The notes under the pieces were generated by a model. The model saw only the letters and a program-made list of their open reading frames with translations. It did no database searches and had not been told where the DNA came from. Positions 45,754 to 55,852 of a DNA stretch of 64,000 bases are shown here, piece by piece. The stretch covers positions 496,001 to 560,000 of the forward strand of contig NZ_CP071867.1 in the NCBI RefSeq assembly GCF_028751545.1. Reading direction: 5' to 3'. The position numbers and the translations under genes are program-made. Numbering within the stretch: position 1 is the first letter of the stretch; the number at the start of each line of letters is the position of its first letter. This stretch comes from Gilliamella sp. B3022 (GTDB lineage Bacteria; Pseudomonadota; Gammaproteobacteria; Enterobacterales; Orbaceae).

Positions 45754-46344
45754 CTACTCTCCTAGTTTCATTTTTTTAAAACAATTTTCAACATGATCAT
45801 CGACAAGTCCCATTGATTGCATAAAAGCATAGCATATAGTTGAACCTACAAAAGAAAATCCACGTTTTTTTAGCTCTTTTGACATTCGATCAGACATATC
45901 GGTATTAATTGGTACTTCGCTTTTATCTTTAAAGTGGTTGATTATTGGTTTATTATCAACAAAAGACCAAATAAATTGTGAAAAATTCTCACCATTTTCC
46001 ATCATATTTAAATAAGCATGAGCATTGTTAACAATACTATTAAGCTTTAAACGGTTGCGAATCAATCCTTTATTCTCAAGCAGATGTTCAATATCTTCAG
46101 GCCTGAGTTGGATGATTTTACAAGGGTCAAAATTAAAAAAACAACGACGATATTCATCACGTTTTTTTAAAATAGTAATCCATGATAATCCTGCTTGTTG
46201 CCCTTCAAGACAGATTTTTTCAAATAATTTTAAGCTATCATATTGAGCAACGCCCCATTCATTATCATGATAATTAATATAAATTTGATCGTTTAACAAC
46301 CAATCACAGCGCACTTTTTTAATATGATTCATTCTTATTTTCAT
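45754..46344 (-). CDS. tag: DNA-3-methyladenine glycosylase I
   Basis: Removes 3-methyladenine from alkylated DNA. The helix-hairpin-helix protein has VRCDWLL and YHDNEWGV (the His/Cys zinc site), EGQQAGLSWITILKKR near residue 47-62, KKRGFSFVGSTICYAFMQ near 158 and a C-terminal DDHVENC that supplies the other zinc ligands. The 196 residues include a few extra at the start; an ATG four codons later gives MNHIKKVRC. It is probably co-transcribed with the YdcF-like gene. Confidence 0.93.
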   Translation of the reverse strand: MKIRMNHIKKVRCDWLLNDQIYINYHDNEWGVAQYDSLKLFEKICLEGQQAGLSWITILKKRDEYRRCFFNFDPCKIIQLRPEDIEHLLENKGLIRNRLKLNSIVNNAHAYLNMMENGENFSQFIWSFVDNKPIINHFKDKSEVPINTDMSDRMSKELKKRGFSFVGSTICYAFMQSMGLVDDHVENCFKKMKLGE

Positions 46345-46536
46345 CCAAATTATTTAATATTTTAAAAATATTTATTCGATTAAATTATAAATCAAACCCT
46401 CGGTTTTATTGCATACATTAAATTTTTTTATGACGGAAAAAAAGCCAAATTTTTGTGGCAGAATAATTTCTACATTTAAAAAGATCAAAAAAGATAGTTT
46501 TTTTCTATCTATCTCAAATAAATAGAAGGTTTTTTC

Positions 46537-47889
46537 ATGAGTCAATCTGAAATCAATGCCCAATGGCAACCCAATGCTCGACCATTAAATAGTAAGGATT
46601 TTAAAACATTAATCTTGTCATCTTTAGGTGGAACCCTTGAATTTTATGACTTTGTTATCTACGCACTATATATTGATACCATTGTCAAACCACTGTTTTT
46701 ACCTCATACCTTATCCCCATTAACATTAGATTTGTTTGCCTGGGGTATTTTTGCTGCTGGTTATTTGGTTCGTCCAATTGGTGGTATTATTATGGCACAC
46801 TTTGGTGACAAAGTAGGTAGAAAACAGATGTTTACCCTAAGTGTAGCAATGATGGCGCTACCAACCTTTATTATTGGTGTGTTACCAACATACGAAACAA
46901 TTGGCATTTTTGCACCATTACTATTGTTAGTAATGCGTATGCTACAAGGTGCCGCAATCGGAGGGGAAATGCCAGGTGCTTGGGTATTTATTGCAGAACA
47001 TACGCCAAAACAACGTTATGGTTTAGGCGTTGGCACTTTAACCTCTGGTATTACGGGTGGTATATTACTTGGATTTTTCGTCACAATTATTATTGATCTC
47101 TATTTTACTAACCAAAGTATTTTGGATTTTGCATGGCGTATTCCATTTATTATTGGTGGTATTTTTGGAGTCATTTCCGTCTATTTGCGCAAATTTTTAT
47201 CTGAAACGCCAATTTTTAAAGAATTAGCAGCCCGCAAAGCTTTAGAAAAAAGCATTCCAGTTGTAACTGTGTTAAAAAAACATAAAAAAGCTTGTTTGAT
47301 TGTTGCTTTATTAACTTGGTCATTATCAACTGCAATTATGGTTGGTATTTTAATTACCCCAGGGCGAATTGTTGGCGGTATGTATCATTTTACTAACCTT
47401 GATTGGCGCATTGGTGGATGCATCGCAGCATTAACATTATCTATTGGATGCATTATTGTTGGTTGGTTGGATGATAAATTAGGTACAGCAAAAACCGTTA
47501 TCCTAACTTGGGGAGGTTTAGCAGTAATTAGTATCTATTTTTACAGTTCACTAAGCGCAGATATATCATTAACTAAACTTTATTCTATTTGGGCAATATT
47601 TGGCTTATTTATTGGAGCAATCGCAATGACACCAATTATAAGTACTAGAACGTTCCCACCAGCTATTCGTTATTCTGGATTATCGTTATCTTATAATTTA
47701 GCTTATGCATTGTTTAGTGCAATTACACCGACTTTAACAATCTATTTATTAAGCCCTGATCATATGTTAGGCGCATATAGTTACCTTGGTGCAGGTATTT
47801 ACATCTCGTTTGTAGCATTAATAGCAATAGGTATAGGTTTTCATCCGCTTGCTCAACATGGATGGCATAGTGATTCAGCCGATTGTTAA
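46537..47889 (+). CDS. MHS-family (metabolite:H+ symporter) MFS transporter
   Basis: Twelve-helix transporter of the metabolite:proton symporter branch of MFS, which takes up citrate, ketoglutarate, proline/betaine or similar solutes. The signature GGTLEFYDFVIYALYIDT is near the N-terminus, AGYLVRPIGGIIMAHFGDKV at the helix 2-3 loop, and RMLQGAAIGGEMPGAW at helix 4. The 450-residue length fits. It has its own promoter space and is followed by a strong terminator. The substrate is not evident. Confidence 0.83.
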   Translation: MSQSEINAQWQPNARPLNSKDFKTLILSSLGGTLEFYDFVIYALYIDTIVKPLFLPHTLSPLTLDLFAWGIFAAGYLVRPIGGIIMAHFGDKVGRKQMFTLSVAMMALPTFIIGVLPTYETIGIFAPLLLLVMRMLQGAAIGGEMPGAWVFIAEHTPKQRYGLGVGTLTSGITGGILLGFFVTIIIDLYFTNQSILDFAWRIPFIIGGIFGVISVYLRKFLSETPIFKELAARKALEKSIPVVTVLKKHKKACLIVALLTWSLSTAIMVGILITPGRIVGGMYHFTNLDWRIGGCIAALTLSIGCIIVGWLDDKLGTAKTVILTWGGLAVISIYFYSSLSADISLTKLYSIWAIFGLFIGAIAMTPIISTRTFPPAIRYSGLSLSYNLAYALFSAITPTLTIYLLSPDHMLGAYSYLGAGIYISFVALIAIGIGFHPLAQHGWHSDSADC

Positions 47890-47930
47890 CCCATAAATGC
47901 CATAATCGCGAAAAAGCAATAAAAGCAAAT

Positions 47931-47954
47931 AAAGCAGGATAATTACCCTGCTTT
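47931..47954 (+). terminator. Rho-independent terminator after MHS transporter
   Basis: AAAGCAGG (47931-47938) pairs with CCTGCTTT (47947-47954), then a T run. It lies between the transporter gene and the convergent gor. Confidence 0.85.
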
Positions 47955-47977
47955 TTTTATTACTTCAATCGTTACCG

Positions 47978-49330
47978 TTAACGCATAGTAACGAACTCTT
48001 CTGCAGCTGTCGGGTGGATAGCGACGGTGCTATCAAAGTCTTTTTTAGTAGCACCCATTTTAAGTGCTACAGCAAACCCTTGCAACATTTCGTCCATACC
48101 ATAACCTATACCATGTATTCCAACAATTTTTTCATCCGGTCCAACACAAACCAATTTCATTCGGCAAGGTTGGCGATGACTTGTCACAGCTGTATACATA
48201 GCAGTAAAGCTTGAGGTGTAAACTTTGACGTTTTCATCACCGTATTCTAAAATCGCTTGCGGTTCGGTTAAGCCTACAGTGCCAATAGCAGGATGTGTAA
48301 ATACCACGGTTGGAATGTTAGTGTAGTCTAGATGTTCATCAGGTTTGTTATTGAACAATCTTTCCGATAAACGACGCCCAGCGGCAACAGCGACGGGAGT
48401 TAGCGCCATTGCACCTGTATCATCACCAACAGAATAAATGCCAGGTACGTTCGTATTTTGGAATTTATCTACTGTAATAAATCCTTTATCATTAACTTCA
48501 ATACCTGCAGCAAATAAATTCATATCCTGTGTAGCGGGTTCACGACCTATTGCCCAAATTAAACAATCAACAGTATAACTTTCACCATTTTCTAGGGTTA
48601 AAGTTAAACTACCATCGCTATTTTTAGTGACTGATTGTGGAATGGCAAAAGTATGTAGATGCTGTCCTTCAGCAGTTATCACTTCCATTAGCGTTTTAAT
48701 AATCAACGGATCAAAAGATCTTAATGGTGTTGCTTGACGAATAAATTGATGCGTTTCGGATCCTAATGCATGCACAACTCCAGCGATTTCACAAGCAATA
48801 TATCCTGCACCAACAACAGCAACTCGTTTAGGCAAGGATTTTAATGCAAAAAAACCATCCGAGGTAATGCCATATTGTGCGCCAGGGATATTGGGTACAG
48901 TCGGTTTACCCCCTACTGCAATTAAGATATGATCGGCACTATAGAGTTCACCATTTACTTCTATTGTATGGGCATCGATAAATTTAGCATAACCATAAAT
49001 GATATCAATATTGTTATTAGTTAAAACACGATCATAAGATTGATGAATACGATCAATATAGGCATTTCGGCTATCAAGTAATTTATCCCAGCTAAATTGG
49101 TTAATAGTTGCATCAAAGCCATAATCTGGACCGTAGTGATTAATCGCTTCGGCAATTTGTGCCCCATACCACATCACTTTTTTAGGTACACAACCTACGT
49201 TAACACATGTTCCACCTAATAATTTTGCCTCTATAATTGCACATTTTTTACCGTATGATGCCGCTCGGTTTACTGATGCTATACCACCACTTCCACCACC
49301 AATTGCTATATAATCATAATGTTTAGTCAT
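47978..49330 (-). CDS. gor: Glutathione reductase
   Basis: FAD/NADPH disulfide reductase that regenerates glutathione. The FAD-binding [17 protein letters not shown] (about 11-27), redox [16 protein letters not shown] near 39-54, NADPH-binding [16 protein letters not shown] near 167, and the C-terminal [12 protein letters not shown], with the active-site His, are all seen. The 450 residues match E. coli Gor. It stands alone; about 280 bases upstream hold no other gene and no clear operator. Confidence 0.96.
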   Translation of the reverse strand: MTKHYDYIAIGGGSGGIASVNRAASYGKKCAIIEAKLLGGTCVNVGCVPKKVMWYGAQIAEAINHYGPDYGFDATINQFSWDKLLDSRNAYIDRIHQSYDRVLTNNNIDIIYGYAKFIDAHTIEVNGELYSADHILIAVGGKPTVPNIPGAQYGITSDGFFALKSLPKRVAVVGAGYIACEIAGVVHALGSETHQFIRQATPLRSFDPLIIKTLMEVITAEGQHLHTFAIPQSVTKNSDGSLTLTLENGESYTVDCLIWAIGREPATQDMNLFAAGIEVNDKGFITVDKFQNTNVPGIYSVGDDTGAMALTPVAVAAGRRLSERLFNNKPDEHLDYTNIPTVVFTHPAIGTVGLTEPQAILEYGDENVKVYTSSFTAMYTAVTSHRQPCRMKLVCVGPDEKIVGIHGIGYGMDEMLQGFAVALKMGATKKDFDSTVAIHPTAAEEFVTMR

Positions 49331-49570
49331 TAAATAACCTCTATAAACTTTCTCTAATTTATCTAATAGCTTTGCACAAAGTGAATAATAAAAAAAGTGT
49401 TAATTATAAAATTTAATAATAGATATTAACGATTGATCTTACCTATATTGAATAAAAAACCAATTTATTAGTAGTTTAGGTACTAAGAAGATATTTAATT
49501 CTATTAACTGCTTATCATTAATATTAAACAGAGAAGAGTATAAAACATTGATTAGTGTAATTTTGACAAA

Positions 49571-49600
49571 CAATCGGCTACTTATCTCAGTAACCGATTG
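49571..49600 (-). terminator. Terminator hairpin after hldE
   Basis: CAATCGGCTACT (49571-49582) pairs with AGTAACCGATTG (49589-49600), one mismatch, six-base loop; the minus strand continues into TTTGTC. It closes the ubiE-tat-hldE run of genes. Confidence 0.8.
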
Positions 49601-49612
49601 TATCATAGAAAA

Positions 49613-51037
49613 TTAGCGGTTTTTTATTGCATTAATAATGTGGGTGGTTGAGCAACCATCTTCAAAATTGAGGACTTTTACTGTACCACCAGCAGCAGTG
49701 ACTTCTTTGCCTCCAGCAATATCTTCAGGTTTATAATCGCCACCTTTGACTAATACATCTGGCAAGATTTTGGCAATTAGACGTTGTGGAGTTTCCTCTT
49801 CAAATGGCACCACCCAATCAACAGAATCCAGTGCACCTAGTACAATCATACGCTGCATAAGTGGATTAATGGGTCTTGATTCACCTTTTAATTGTTTTAC
49901 CGATGCATCACTGTTAACAGCAACGATGAGACGATCGCCGAGTTTTCTCGCATTAGCAAGGTAAGATACATGTCCTGCATGCAGAATGTCAAAACAACCA
50001 TTGGTCATCACGATTTTTTCGCCACGCATACGCGCTTTTCTAACTTCTTCTTTAAGCTCATCTTCAGTCATTACACCAAAACCATCATCTGATCGAGCAC
50101 GGATGGCGTTGCTAAGTTCAACTTGTGAAACTGTTGATGTGCCCAGTTTACCAACCACTACACCTGCTGCAGCATTGGCTAGGAAACAGCTTTCTTCTAA
50201 TGATTGACCTGCCGCTAAAGCAGTAGCTAATGTAGCAATAACCGTATCACCTGCGCCAGTTACATCAAAAACTTCCTTAGCTTGGGTTGGTAGATGATAA
50301 ATCGGTTTGTTTAATTGCAACAAAGTCATCCCTTTTTCACTACGAGTAACTAATAGTGCTTTTAGATCATATTGTTCAATCAGTTGATAACCTTTTTCTA
50401 CAATATCTTCTTCTGTTTGACATTGACCGACTACGGCTTCAAATTCCGACATATTTGGAGTCAATAATGTAGCACCACGGTAACGTTCAAAATCCGTACC
50501 TTTAGGGTCGACCAATACCGGAACATTAATTTGATTAGCCAATTTTATCATAGTTTGCACCGCTGATAACGCGCCTTTGGCATAATCCGACAAGACCATA
50601 ACTTTATGTGTTTCTAATGCGGTTTGAATGCGTTCAAGCATAGACTTGGAATCAACATTGCCAAACCCTTCTTCAAAATCAATACGAATCAATTGCTGAT
50701 TGCGAGATAAAACGCGTAATTTGGTAATAGTCGGATGTGTCGAAACTGATACAAAATCACATTGCACTTTATGTTTCATTAATTGTTCATTAAGAATTTT
50801 GGCCGGTTCGTCAATTCCCGTTAAACCAATTAGACGGGCATTACCACACAGTGAGGTGATATTCATTGCAACATTGGCAGCTCCACCAGGTCTTTCTTCT
50901 AATGCATCAATTTTGACCACCGGTACAGGCGCTTCAGGCGATATGCGATTAGTGCTTCCATACCAATAGCGATCGAGCATGATATCACCCACAACTAGTA
51001 CATTAGCACGGTTAAAATCAGGTAATGACGTTTTCAT
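49613..51037 (-). CDS. hldE: Bifunctional heptose 7-phosphate kinase / heptose 1-phosphate adenylyltransferase
   Basis: Makes ADP-D-glycero-D-manno-heptose precursor for LPS inner core. The N-terminal ribokinase-like part (about 1-318) carries [24 protein letters not shown] and the [14 protein letters not shown] catalytic loop near residue 259; the C-terminal nucleotidyltransferase part (about 340-474) has [17 protein letters not shown]. The 474 residues match E. coli HldE. It follows tatC in the same direction by 47 bases, an unusual neighbour. gmhA, which acts one step earlier in the pathway, is elsewhere in this window. Confidence 0.96.
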   Translation of the reverse strand: MKTSLPDFNRANVLVVGDIMLDRYWYGSTNRISPEAPVPVVKIDALEERPGGAANVAMNITSLCGNARLIGLTGIDEPAKILNEQLMKHKVQCDFVSVSTHPTITKLRVLSRNQQLIRIDFEEGFGNVDSKSMLERIQTALETHKVMVLSDYAKGALSAVQTMIKLANQINVPVLVDPKGTDFERYRGATLLTPNMSEFEAVVGQCQTEEDIVEKGYQLIEQYDLKALLVTRSEKGMTLLQLNKPIYHLPTQAKEVFDVTGAGDTVIATLATALAAGQSLEESCFLANAAAGVVVGKLGTSTVSQVELSNAIRARSDDGFGVMTEDELKEEVRKARMRGEKIVMTNGCFDILHAGHVSYLANARKLGDRLIVAVNSDASVKQLKGESRPINPLMQRMIVLGALDSVDWVVPFEEETPQRLIAKILPDVLVKGGDYKPEDIAGGKEVTAAGGTVKVLNFEDGCSTTHIINAIKNR

Positions 51038-51084
51038 TATGATTAGTTATCCTTACTGGTTATTTGAATCATAGCTATCTGTAA

Positions 51085-51855
51085 TTACTTTTCATCATCA
51101 TTCGATGCAAAATTATCTTCTTCACTGTCTTGGTGTTGACGTGGTTGGTAAAAACGAGCAAAGAAAGTACCAATTTCGAAAAGCAGACAGATAGGTACAG
51201 CTAATAAAATTTGAGAAAAGACATCTGGAGGTGTGACAAACATAGCAACAGCAAACACCCCGACAATAATATATGGGCGTTTTTTACGTAAGCTTTGAGG
51301 CGTAGTTATACCTGTCCAACAGAGTAATATAATGGCAACCGGGACTTCAAAAGCGAAGCCAAATACAATAAAAAGTGTCATCACAAAATCAAGATATTTC
51401 GTGATATCAGTATTAATTGCTACATCAACAGGTGCCGTATGAATAAAAAAATAAAATGCCAGCGGAAATACTACAAAATAAGCAAATGCAATACCAAGAT
51501 AAAAAAGAATGGTGCTAGATACAATTAATGGCATGACCAGACGTTTTTCATGCTGATACAAAGCGGGGGCAACAAATCCCCATACTTGGTAAAGTACATA
51601 AGGAATTGAGATAAATATCGCTACTACAGCAGTTAATTTAATGGGGGTAAAAAATGGTGCAGCAATATCCGTTGCGATCATACTGCTACCTTGTGGTAGC
51701 TGGCTGATAAGTGGATTAGCCACAATATGATAAATTTCATTAGAAAAATAGAGCAAACCAGCAAATACGACTAGAATACAAATAATACAACGTAGCAGCC
51801 GTGCTCTGAGTTCGACAAGATGTCCAATTAAAGGTTGTGTAGCGTCGTCAGTCAT
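51085..51855 (-). CDS. tatC: Sec-independent protein translocase TatC
   Basis: Six-helix membrane core of the twin-arginine translocase, which with TatB recognises signal peptides carrying twin arginines. The N-terminus has [18 protein letters not shown], with the conserved Glu in HLxELR, and F-x-x-P in the periplasmic loop ([12 protein letters not shown]). The C-terminal tail is longer and acidic. The 256 residues are normal. The ATG overlaps the tatB stop by four bases, so they are translationally coupled. Confidence 0.95.
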   Translation of the reverse strand: MTDDATQPLIGHLVELRARLLRCIICILVVFAGLLYFSNEIYHIVANPLISQLPQGSSMIATDIAAPFFTPIKLTAVVAIFISIPYVLYQVWGFVAPALYQHEKRLVMPLIVSSTILFYLGIAFAYFVVFPLAFYFFIHTAPVDVAINTDITKYLDFVMTLFIVFGFAFEVPVAIILLCWTGITTPQSLRKKRPYIIVGVFAVAMFVTPPDVFSQILLAVPICLLFEIGTFFARFYQPRQHQDSEEDNFASNDDEK

Positions 51856-52193
51856 GATTTATCTTTATCTGAGTGAATTTGAGGATCCAATTGAGTGGCC
51901 AAATCGATCTCTTTTTGTAACGATTCTGTTACGCGTTTTAAGTCATCAATGGATTCCTGAATTTCTGGAGTCAGAGATTTTAAACCGCTTTGTTCAGCCT
52001 TTTTTAAACTGTCTTGCAGCTCTTGCAATTTTAGTTCTTTGTTTAATTCCAGTTGCACTGTTGCTGACATGCGGCGCAATACTTTTATCCAACCAGCAAC
52101 AGTTTTAATTGCAACAGGCAACCGCTCCGGCCCTAATACCACCAGTCCAATAATTAATAATAATAATAGTTGACCAAAGCTAATGTCAAACAC
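51852..52193 (-). CDS. tatB: Sec-independent protein translocase TatB
   Basis: Single-helix component of the Tat translocase that with TatC forms the signal-peptide receptor. The N-terminus [20 protein letters not shown] continues GPERLP, the TatB signature with the conserved Glu, followed by an amphipathic helix and a long charged helical tail. The 113 residues are shorter than E. coli TatB (171), with the loss at the C-terminal tail. It lies three bases after tatA. Confidence 0.95.
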   Translation of the reverse strand: MFDISFGQLLLLLIIGLVVLGPERLPVAIKTVAGWIKVLRRMSATVQLELNKELKLQELQDSLKKAEQSGLKSLTPEIQESIDDLKRVTESLQKEIDLATQLDPQIHSDKDKS

Positions 52194-52196
52194 GCG

Positions 52197-52409
52197 TTAC
52201 TCTTTTTTAGAATTATTGTCATCGGTCGAATCAAGATTTTCGACTTTCGCTGAATTACTGCTTTCTGGCTTATCATCATCATTCATGGCTTTTTTAAAGC
52301 CTTTGATTGATGCGCCAAGGTCAGAGCCCAATGAGCGTAACTTTTTGGTTCCAAATAATAACACAACAACTGCAATTAATATGAGTAGCTGGGGTAGACT
52401 TGGCATCAT
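52197..52409 (-). CDS. tatA: Sec-independent protein translocase TatA
   Basis: Pore-forming single-helix subunit of the Tat system. Hydrophobic helix [20 protein letters not shown], with the FGxxKL hinge, followed by [11 protein letters not shown] and an acidic tail. About 70 residues; E. coli TatA has 89. The start was set at the ATG at 52409 because GGAG (52419-52422, minus strand) is nine bases before it; an ATG five codons upstream overlaps that site. It is preceded by ubiB. Confidence 0.94.
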   Translation of the reverse strand: MMPSLPQLLILIAVVVLLFGTKKLRSLGSDLGASIKGFKKAMNDDDKPESSNSAKVENLDSTDDNNSKKE

Positions 52410-52478
52410 GATATTTTTCTCCATTAAAGTTGATATTTAAATTATACACTTAAATGATAAGATTCCAAACAGTACCGA

Positions 52479-54020
52479 TTAATGAAGTATGAACAGTACC
52501 ATTCCAATAACACCGATTAAAGCAAGTATTGCCATTAAATATTGCTGACATCTTTTACTTTGTTGCAATTCTCGGTTAATTTGTTTTAGTTGGGCATTCA
52601 TCTGTTTGGTAATTCGCTCATAATCATTCAATTTTACTGGTAATTGAGGCAAGATAGCACGCCACTGTGGTAGTGAAGCCCAAGCTTGTTGCAATAGCTT
52701 TTGCGCACTATATTTATCTTCATACCATTTTTCCAAAAAAGGTTTTGCGGTTTGCCATAAATCAAGTTCAGGATAAAGCTGGCGACCCAAACCTTCAATA
52801 TAAAATAGTGTTTTTTCAAGAAGTATTAATTGTGGTTGGATATCCATCTCAAATTGACGTGCAACCTCAAATAGTTGCAATAAAATTTGTGAAAATGATA
52901 TTTCAGCTAGTGGTTTAGCAAAAGCAGGCTCACAAACATTTCGCATAGCTCTTTCAAGAGCCATAATATCGGTTGTTTCAGGTACCCAGCCAGAAGCAAT
53001 ATAAGTTTCCGCTATTTTTCGATAATCGCGATTAAAAAAGGCTAAGAAATTTTCAGCAAGATAACGCTGATCATCTTCACTTAATATACCAACAATTGCA
53101 CAGTCAATACCAATATAGCGAGGATCGTTAGGATCAGAGATATCAACAAAAATATTACCTGGATGCATATCTGCATGAAAAAAATTATCCCGAAATACTT
53201 GAGTAAAAAAGGCTTGGACGCCACGCTGGGCAAGTAATTTCATGTCGATATTGTGGTGCTTAAGCTGATCAATATTGGCAATAGGAATTCCTTTGATGCG
53301 TTCTTCAACAAGAACATTTTTACGGCATAAATTTTCATATACATAAGGGATATATAAAATATTACTATTGATAAAATTTGCTCGTAATTTAGCAGTATTG
53401 TAAGCCTCTTGCAGCAAATCGAGCTCTTTTAATAAAGTTGACTCATAATCACGCACAATTTCAATGGCGCGTAATTTCTCACCATGCTTTATACGCTTAG
53501 TAAATTGTTTTGCCACCCAATACATTAAACTAATATCGGCTTGAATTACTGGCAGAATATCAGGACGTAATACTTTTATTACGATTTCAGATTGGCTATG
53601 TTTTAAAATAGCCGTATGTACTTGTGCTATTGATGCTGATGCTAATGGCTTTTCATCAAAATTTGCAAAATAATAATCAATTGGTTGTTCAAGTGCTTGT
53701 TCAATAAGTTGTTTAGCAATTTTACCGTCAAAGGGGTCAACCTGATCTTGTAATTTTGCTAATGCATCAGCAATCTGTTTAGGTAACACATCACGTCGAG
53801 TTGAGATCATCTGCCCAAATTTTATCCAAACAGGTCCTAACTCCTGTAAGGCTTGACGTAAACGTTCGCCAATTGCTTGTTGCTTGGCCTTAGGTTTGAC
53901 CCAAAATAGACAAAGCGATAAAAAGCGTAGCCAGTTTGATAATCGATGTGCTGGCAAAAGCTCATTTAAACGATAAGCATGAAATACTTTTATTATTTTA
54001 TATAGTCGAAAAAATATCAT
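52479..54020 (-). CDS. ubiB: Ubiquinone biosynthesis protein kinase-like UbiB
   Basis: Atypical membrane-bound kinase/ATPase family member needed for ubiquinone synthesis. KxGQ motif: LGPVWIKFGQMISTRRDVLP near residues 70-89; A-rich loop SASIAQVH; nucleotide and metal residues in HADMHPGNIFVDI near 275 and IGIDCAIVG. Two hydrophobic segments close the C-terminus (near 495-513). The 513 residues are slightly shorter than E. coli (546). It begins 14 bases after ubiE; ubiJ, which lies between them in E. coli, is missing. Confidence 0.95.
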   Translation of the reverse strand: MIFFRLYKIIKVFHAYRLNELLPAHRLSNWLRFLSLCLFWVKPKAKQQAIGERLRQALQELGPVWIKFGQMISTRRDVLPKQIADALAKLQDQVDPFDGKIAKQLIEQALEQPIDYYFANFDEKPLASASIAQVHTAILKHSQSEIVIKVLRPDILPVIQADISLMYWVAKQFTKRIKHGEKLRAIEIVRDYESTLLKELDLLQEAYNTAKLRANFINSNILYIPYVYENLCRKNVLVEERIKGIPIANIDQLKHHNIDMKLLAQRGVQAFFTQVFRDNFFHADMHPGNIFVDISDPNDPRYIGIDCAIVGILSEDDQRYLAENFLAFFNRDYRKIAETYIASGWVPETTDIMALERAMRNVCEPAFAKPLAEISFSQILLQLFEVARQFEMDIQPQLILLEKTLFYIEGLGRQLYPELDLWQTAKPFLEKWYEDKYSAQKLLQQAWASLPQWRAILPQLPVKLNDYERITKQMNAQLKQINRELQQSKRCQQYLMAILALIGVIGMVLFILH

Positions 54021-54034
54021 TATCTGTCATCGCT

Positions 54035-54811
54035 TCAAAATTTAAAGCCAGTGTGTAATGCGACAATTCCACCTGTCATGTTGTGGTATTTAACATCAAC
54101 AAAGCCTGCATTTTCCATCATTTTTTTTAAGGTATTTTGATTTGGATGCATGCGGATTGATTCTGCTAAATAGCGATAACTATCAGAATCATTTGCCACA
54201 ATTTTGCCCATTAAAGGTAACATAGTAAAGGAATAAAGATCATAAGCTTTATTAAGAATTTTGTATTGTGGTTTAGAAAATTCCAAAATGAGTAAACGTC
54301 CACCTGGCTTTAATACTCGCCACATAGATTGTAATGCTTTGTCTTTATCAGTAACATTACGAAGACCAAAGGAAATGGTAATACAATCAAAATAGTTATC
54401 CGCGAAAGGTAATTCTTCAGCATTTGCCTGAACGTATTCAATATTTTTAAATAGTCCTTTATCACGCAGTTTATCACGTCCAACTTTTAACATGGATTCA
54501 TTGATATCTGCTAAAACAACTAAGCCATTGTCACCAACAAGTTGAGAAAATTTTGCAGTTAAATCTCCTGTTCCTCCAGCAAGGTCTAACACTTTTTGAC
54601 CTTTGCGAACACTGCTATATTCAATGGTGATTTTTTTCCAAATACGATGAATACCAAATGACATCAAATCATTCATTACATCATATTTATCCGCAACAGA
54701 ATGAAATACATCGGCGACACGTTTGACTTTTTCTTCTTTTAAGACTTGTCGATAACCAAAATCAATTTTTTCTTGATTGTTATTATTTTGATTGTCAAAT
54801 GATTGAGACAT
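54035..54811 (-). CDS. ubiE: Ubiquinone/menaquinone C-methyltransferase UbiE
   Basis: SAM-dependent methyltransferase acting on demethylmenaquinone and on the ubiquinone precursor. Family motifs: [20 protein letters not shown] near residue 37-56, SAM-binding [15 protein letters not shown] near 75, ADINESML near 100, and [16 protein letters not shown] near 170. The 258 residues are close to E. coli (251). It is the first gene of a run through ubiB, tatABC and hldE. Confidence 0.96.
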   Translation of the reverse strand: MSQSFDNQNNNNQEKIDFGYRQVLKEEKVKRVADVFHSVADKYDVMNDLMSFGIHRIWKKITIEYSSVRKGQKVLDLAGGTGDLTAKFSQLVGDNGLVVLADINESMLKVGRDKLRDKGLFKNIEYVQANAEELPFADNYFDCITISFGLRNVTDKDKALQSMWRVLKPGGRLLILEFSKPQYKILNKAYDLYSFTMLPLMGKIVANDSDSYRYLAESIRMHPNQNTLKKMMENAGFVDVKYHNMTGGIVALHTGFKF

Positions 54812-55171
54812 ATAAATTTACCTATCATAAAGATTTAGCTTATTTTAACACAAGCATGAATAAATGTGATGAACTAAATCAAAATGATAACTTCATTTTA
54901 GATCTTTCCCTTCTTTTTTAAAAAGAAGTGTGTATTATTGGACTAACGTATCAAAATTAATATGATAAAATCAATTTATTGCTATTTTCTATTGCTATTG
55001 AATGGCATCCCCTATGCAAAATTGCAATGCGAGTACGGTCAGTTTTTTTAAGACAATGTTAATTATTGGAGTTAAAATCTCGCATTATATATACCATTAC
55101 TGATATATTATGTAGTGTAAATGTAGGTGAATTTCAATAATAACTCATTGAATTTATCCAACAATAAATTG
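54812..55171. other. Intergenic region upstream of ubiE
   Basis: 360 bases with no gene. The region follows the NadR-like gene on the same strand and no trace of a ribosylnicotinamide kinase domain was found in any frame I read. It should hold the ubiE promoter; no specific operator was identified. Confidence 0.5.
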
Positions 55172-55696
55172 CTACTTTTTATCAAAAAATGGTTTAGCTG
55201 CATCAGCAATAAATGACCCATATTTATAAGGATTTTGACGAATTTGTGTCGCACTGATGTTCATAAAATTACGATCAGCATCAACAATAACTACTGGACA
55301 GCCGAAATAGAATTCATAATTTTTAACATCTTGTGGTTCACTAGTGAAGACAACATTAGGTTTAATGTTATGCTTAAATAAAATCTGTTTAACGCGATCG
55401 CTCCAATCTTTCCAGCCATTGGGATAAGACTCAATTCCCGCTTCATCTAAAACATGTACATGAATATTATGACGGTCTTTAAACGTTTCTTTCAACCATG
55501 AAAAGCGATCGCTCACTTGAGGTTGTCTTGGTAGATGGCTTTTCTCAAAAAGTTTCTTATCTCGTGTCGCTTCACAACCCAGAAAAACATGCAGTTCATC
55601 AACTTGCGTCATAGCTTGTTCAATTAAATAGATATGACCATAATGTAAGGGATAAAACTTACCAAAAATCATACCAATTTTGTACTTTGAGCCCAT
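55172..55696 (-). CDS. NadR-like NMN adenylyltransferase without kinase domain
   Basis: Nucleotidyltransferase that joins NMN and ATP into NAD. The adenylyltransferase signature GKFYPLHYGHIYLI (about 12-25) and the ISATQIR motif near residue 152 are intact. The whole length follows the central domain of NadR (DELHVFLGCEATRD, SYPNGWKDWSD, VFTSEPQDVKNYE). The protein stops right where the NadR ribosylnicotinamide kinase domain would begin (after KPFFDKK), and the N-terminal helix-turn-helix of enterobacterial NadR is also absent. The ATG at 55696 is preferred over an upstream GTG at 55711. A separate NMN deamidase-independent role in salvage is the likely function. Confidence 0.88.
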   Translation of the reverse strand: MGSKYKIGMIFGKFYPLHYGHIYLIEQAMTQVDELHVFLGCEATRDKKLFEKSHLPRQPQVSDRFSWLKETFKDRHNIHVHVLDEAGIESYPNGWKDWSDRVKQILFKHNIKPNVVFTSEPQDVKNYEFYFGCPVVIVDADRNFMNISATQIRQNPYKYGSFIADAAKPFFDKK

Positions 55697-55711
55697 AATA
55701 AATACCAACAC

Positions 55712-55852
55712 ATTTATATGCTTTATTTGTTAACAATGTACAGAAAAATAGAGCGATTTCTAATCAAATATTGCTATAAAATATATTTCACCAAAAATTT
55801 CTCAGTTTTTTCAATGAAACGATATGATAATGATTGATAAATTCACAGTTCA
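55712..55852. other. Gap between yfiF and NadR-like gene
   Basis: 141 bases, AT-rich, no gene or terminator recognised; presumably the promoter of the NadR-like gene. Confidence 0.35.
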
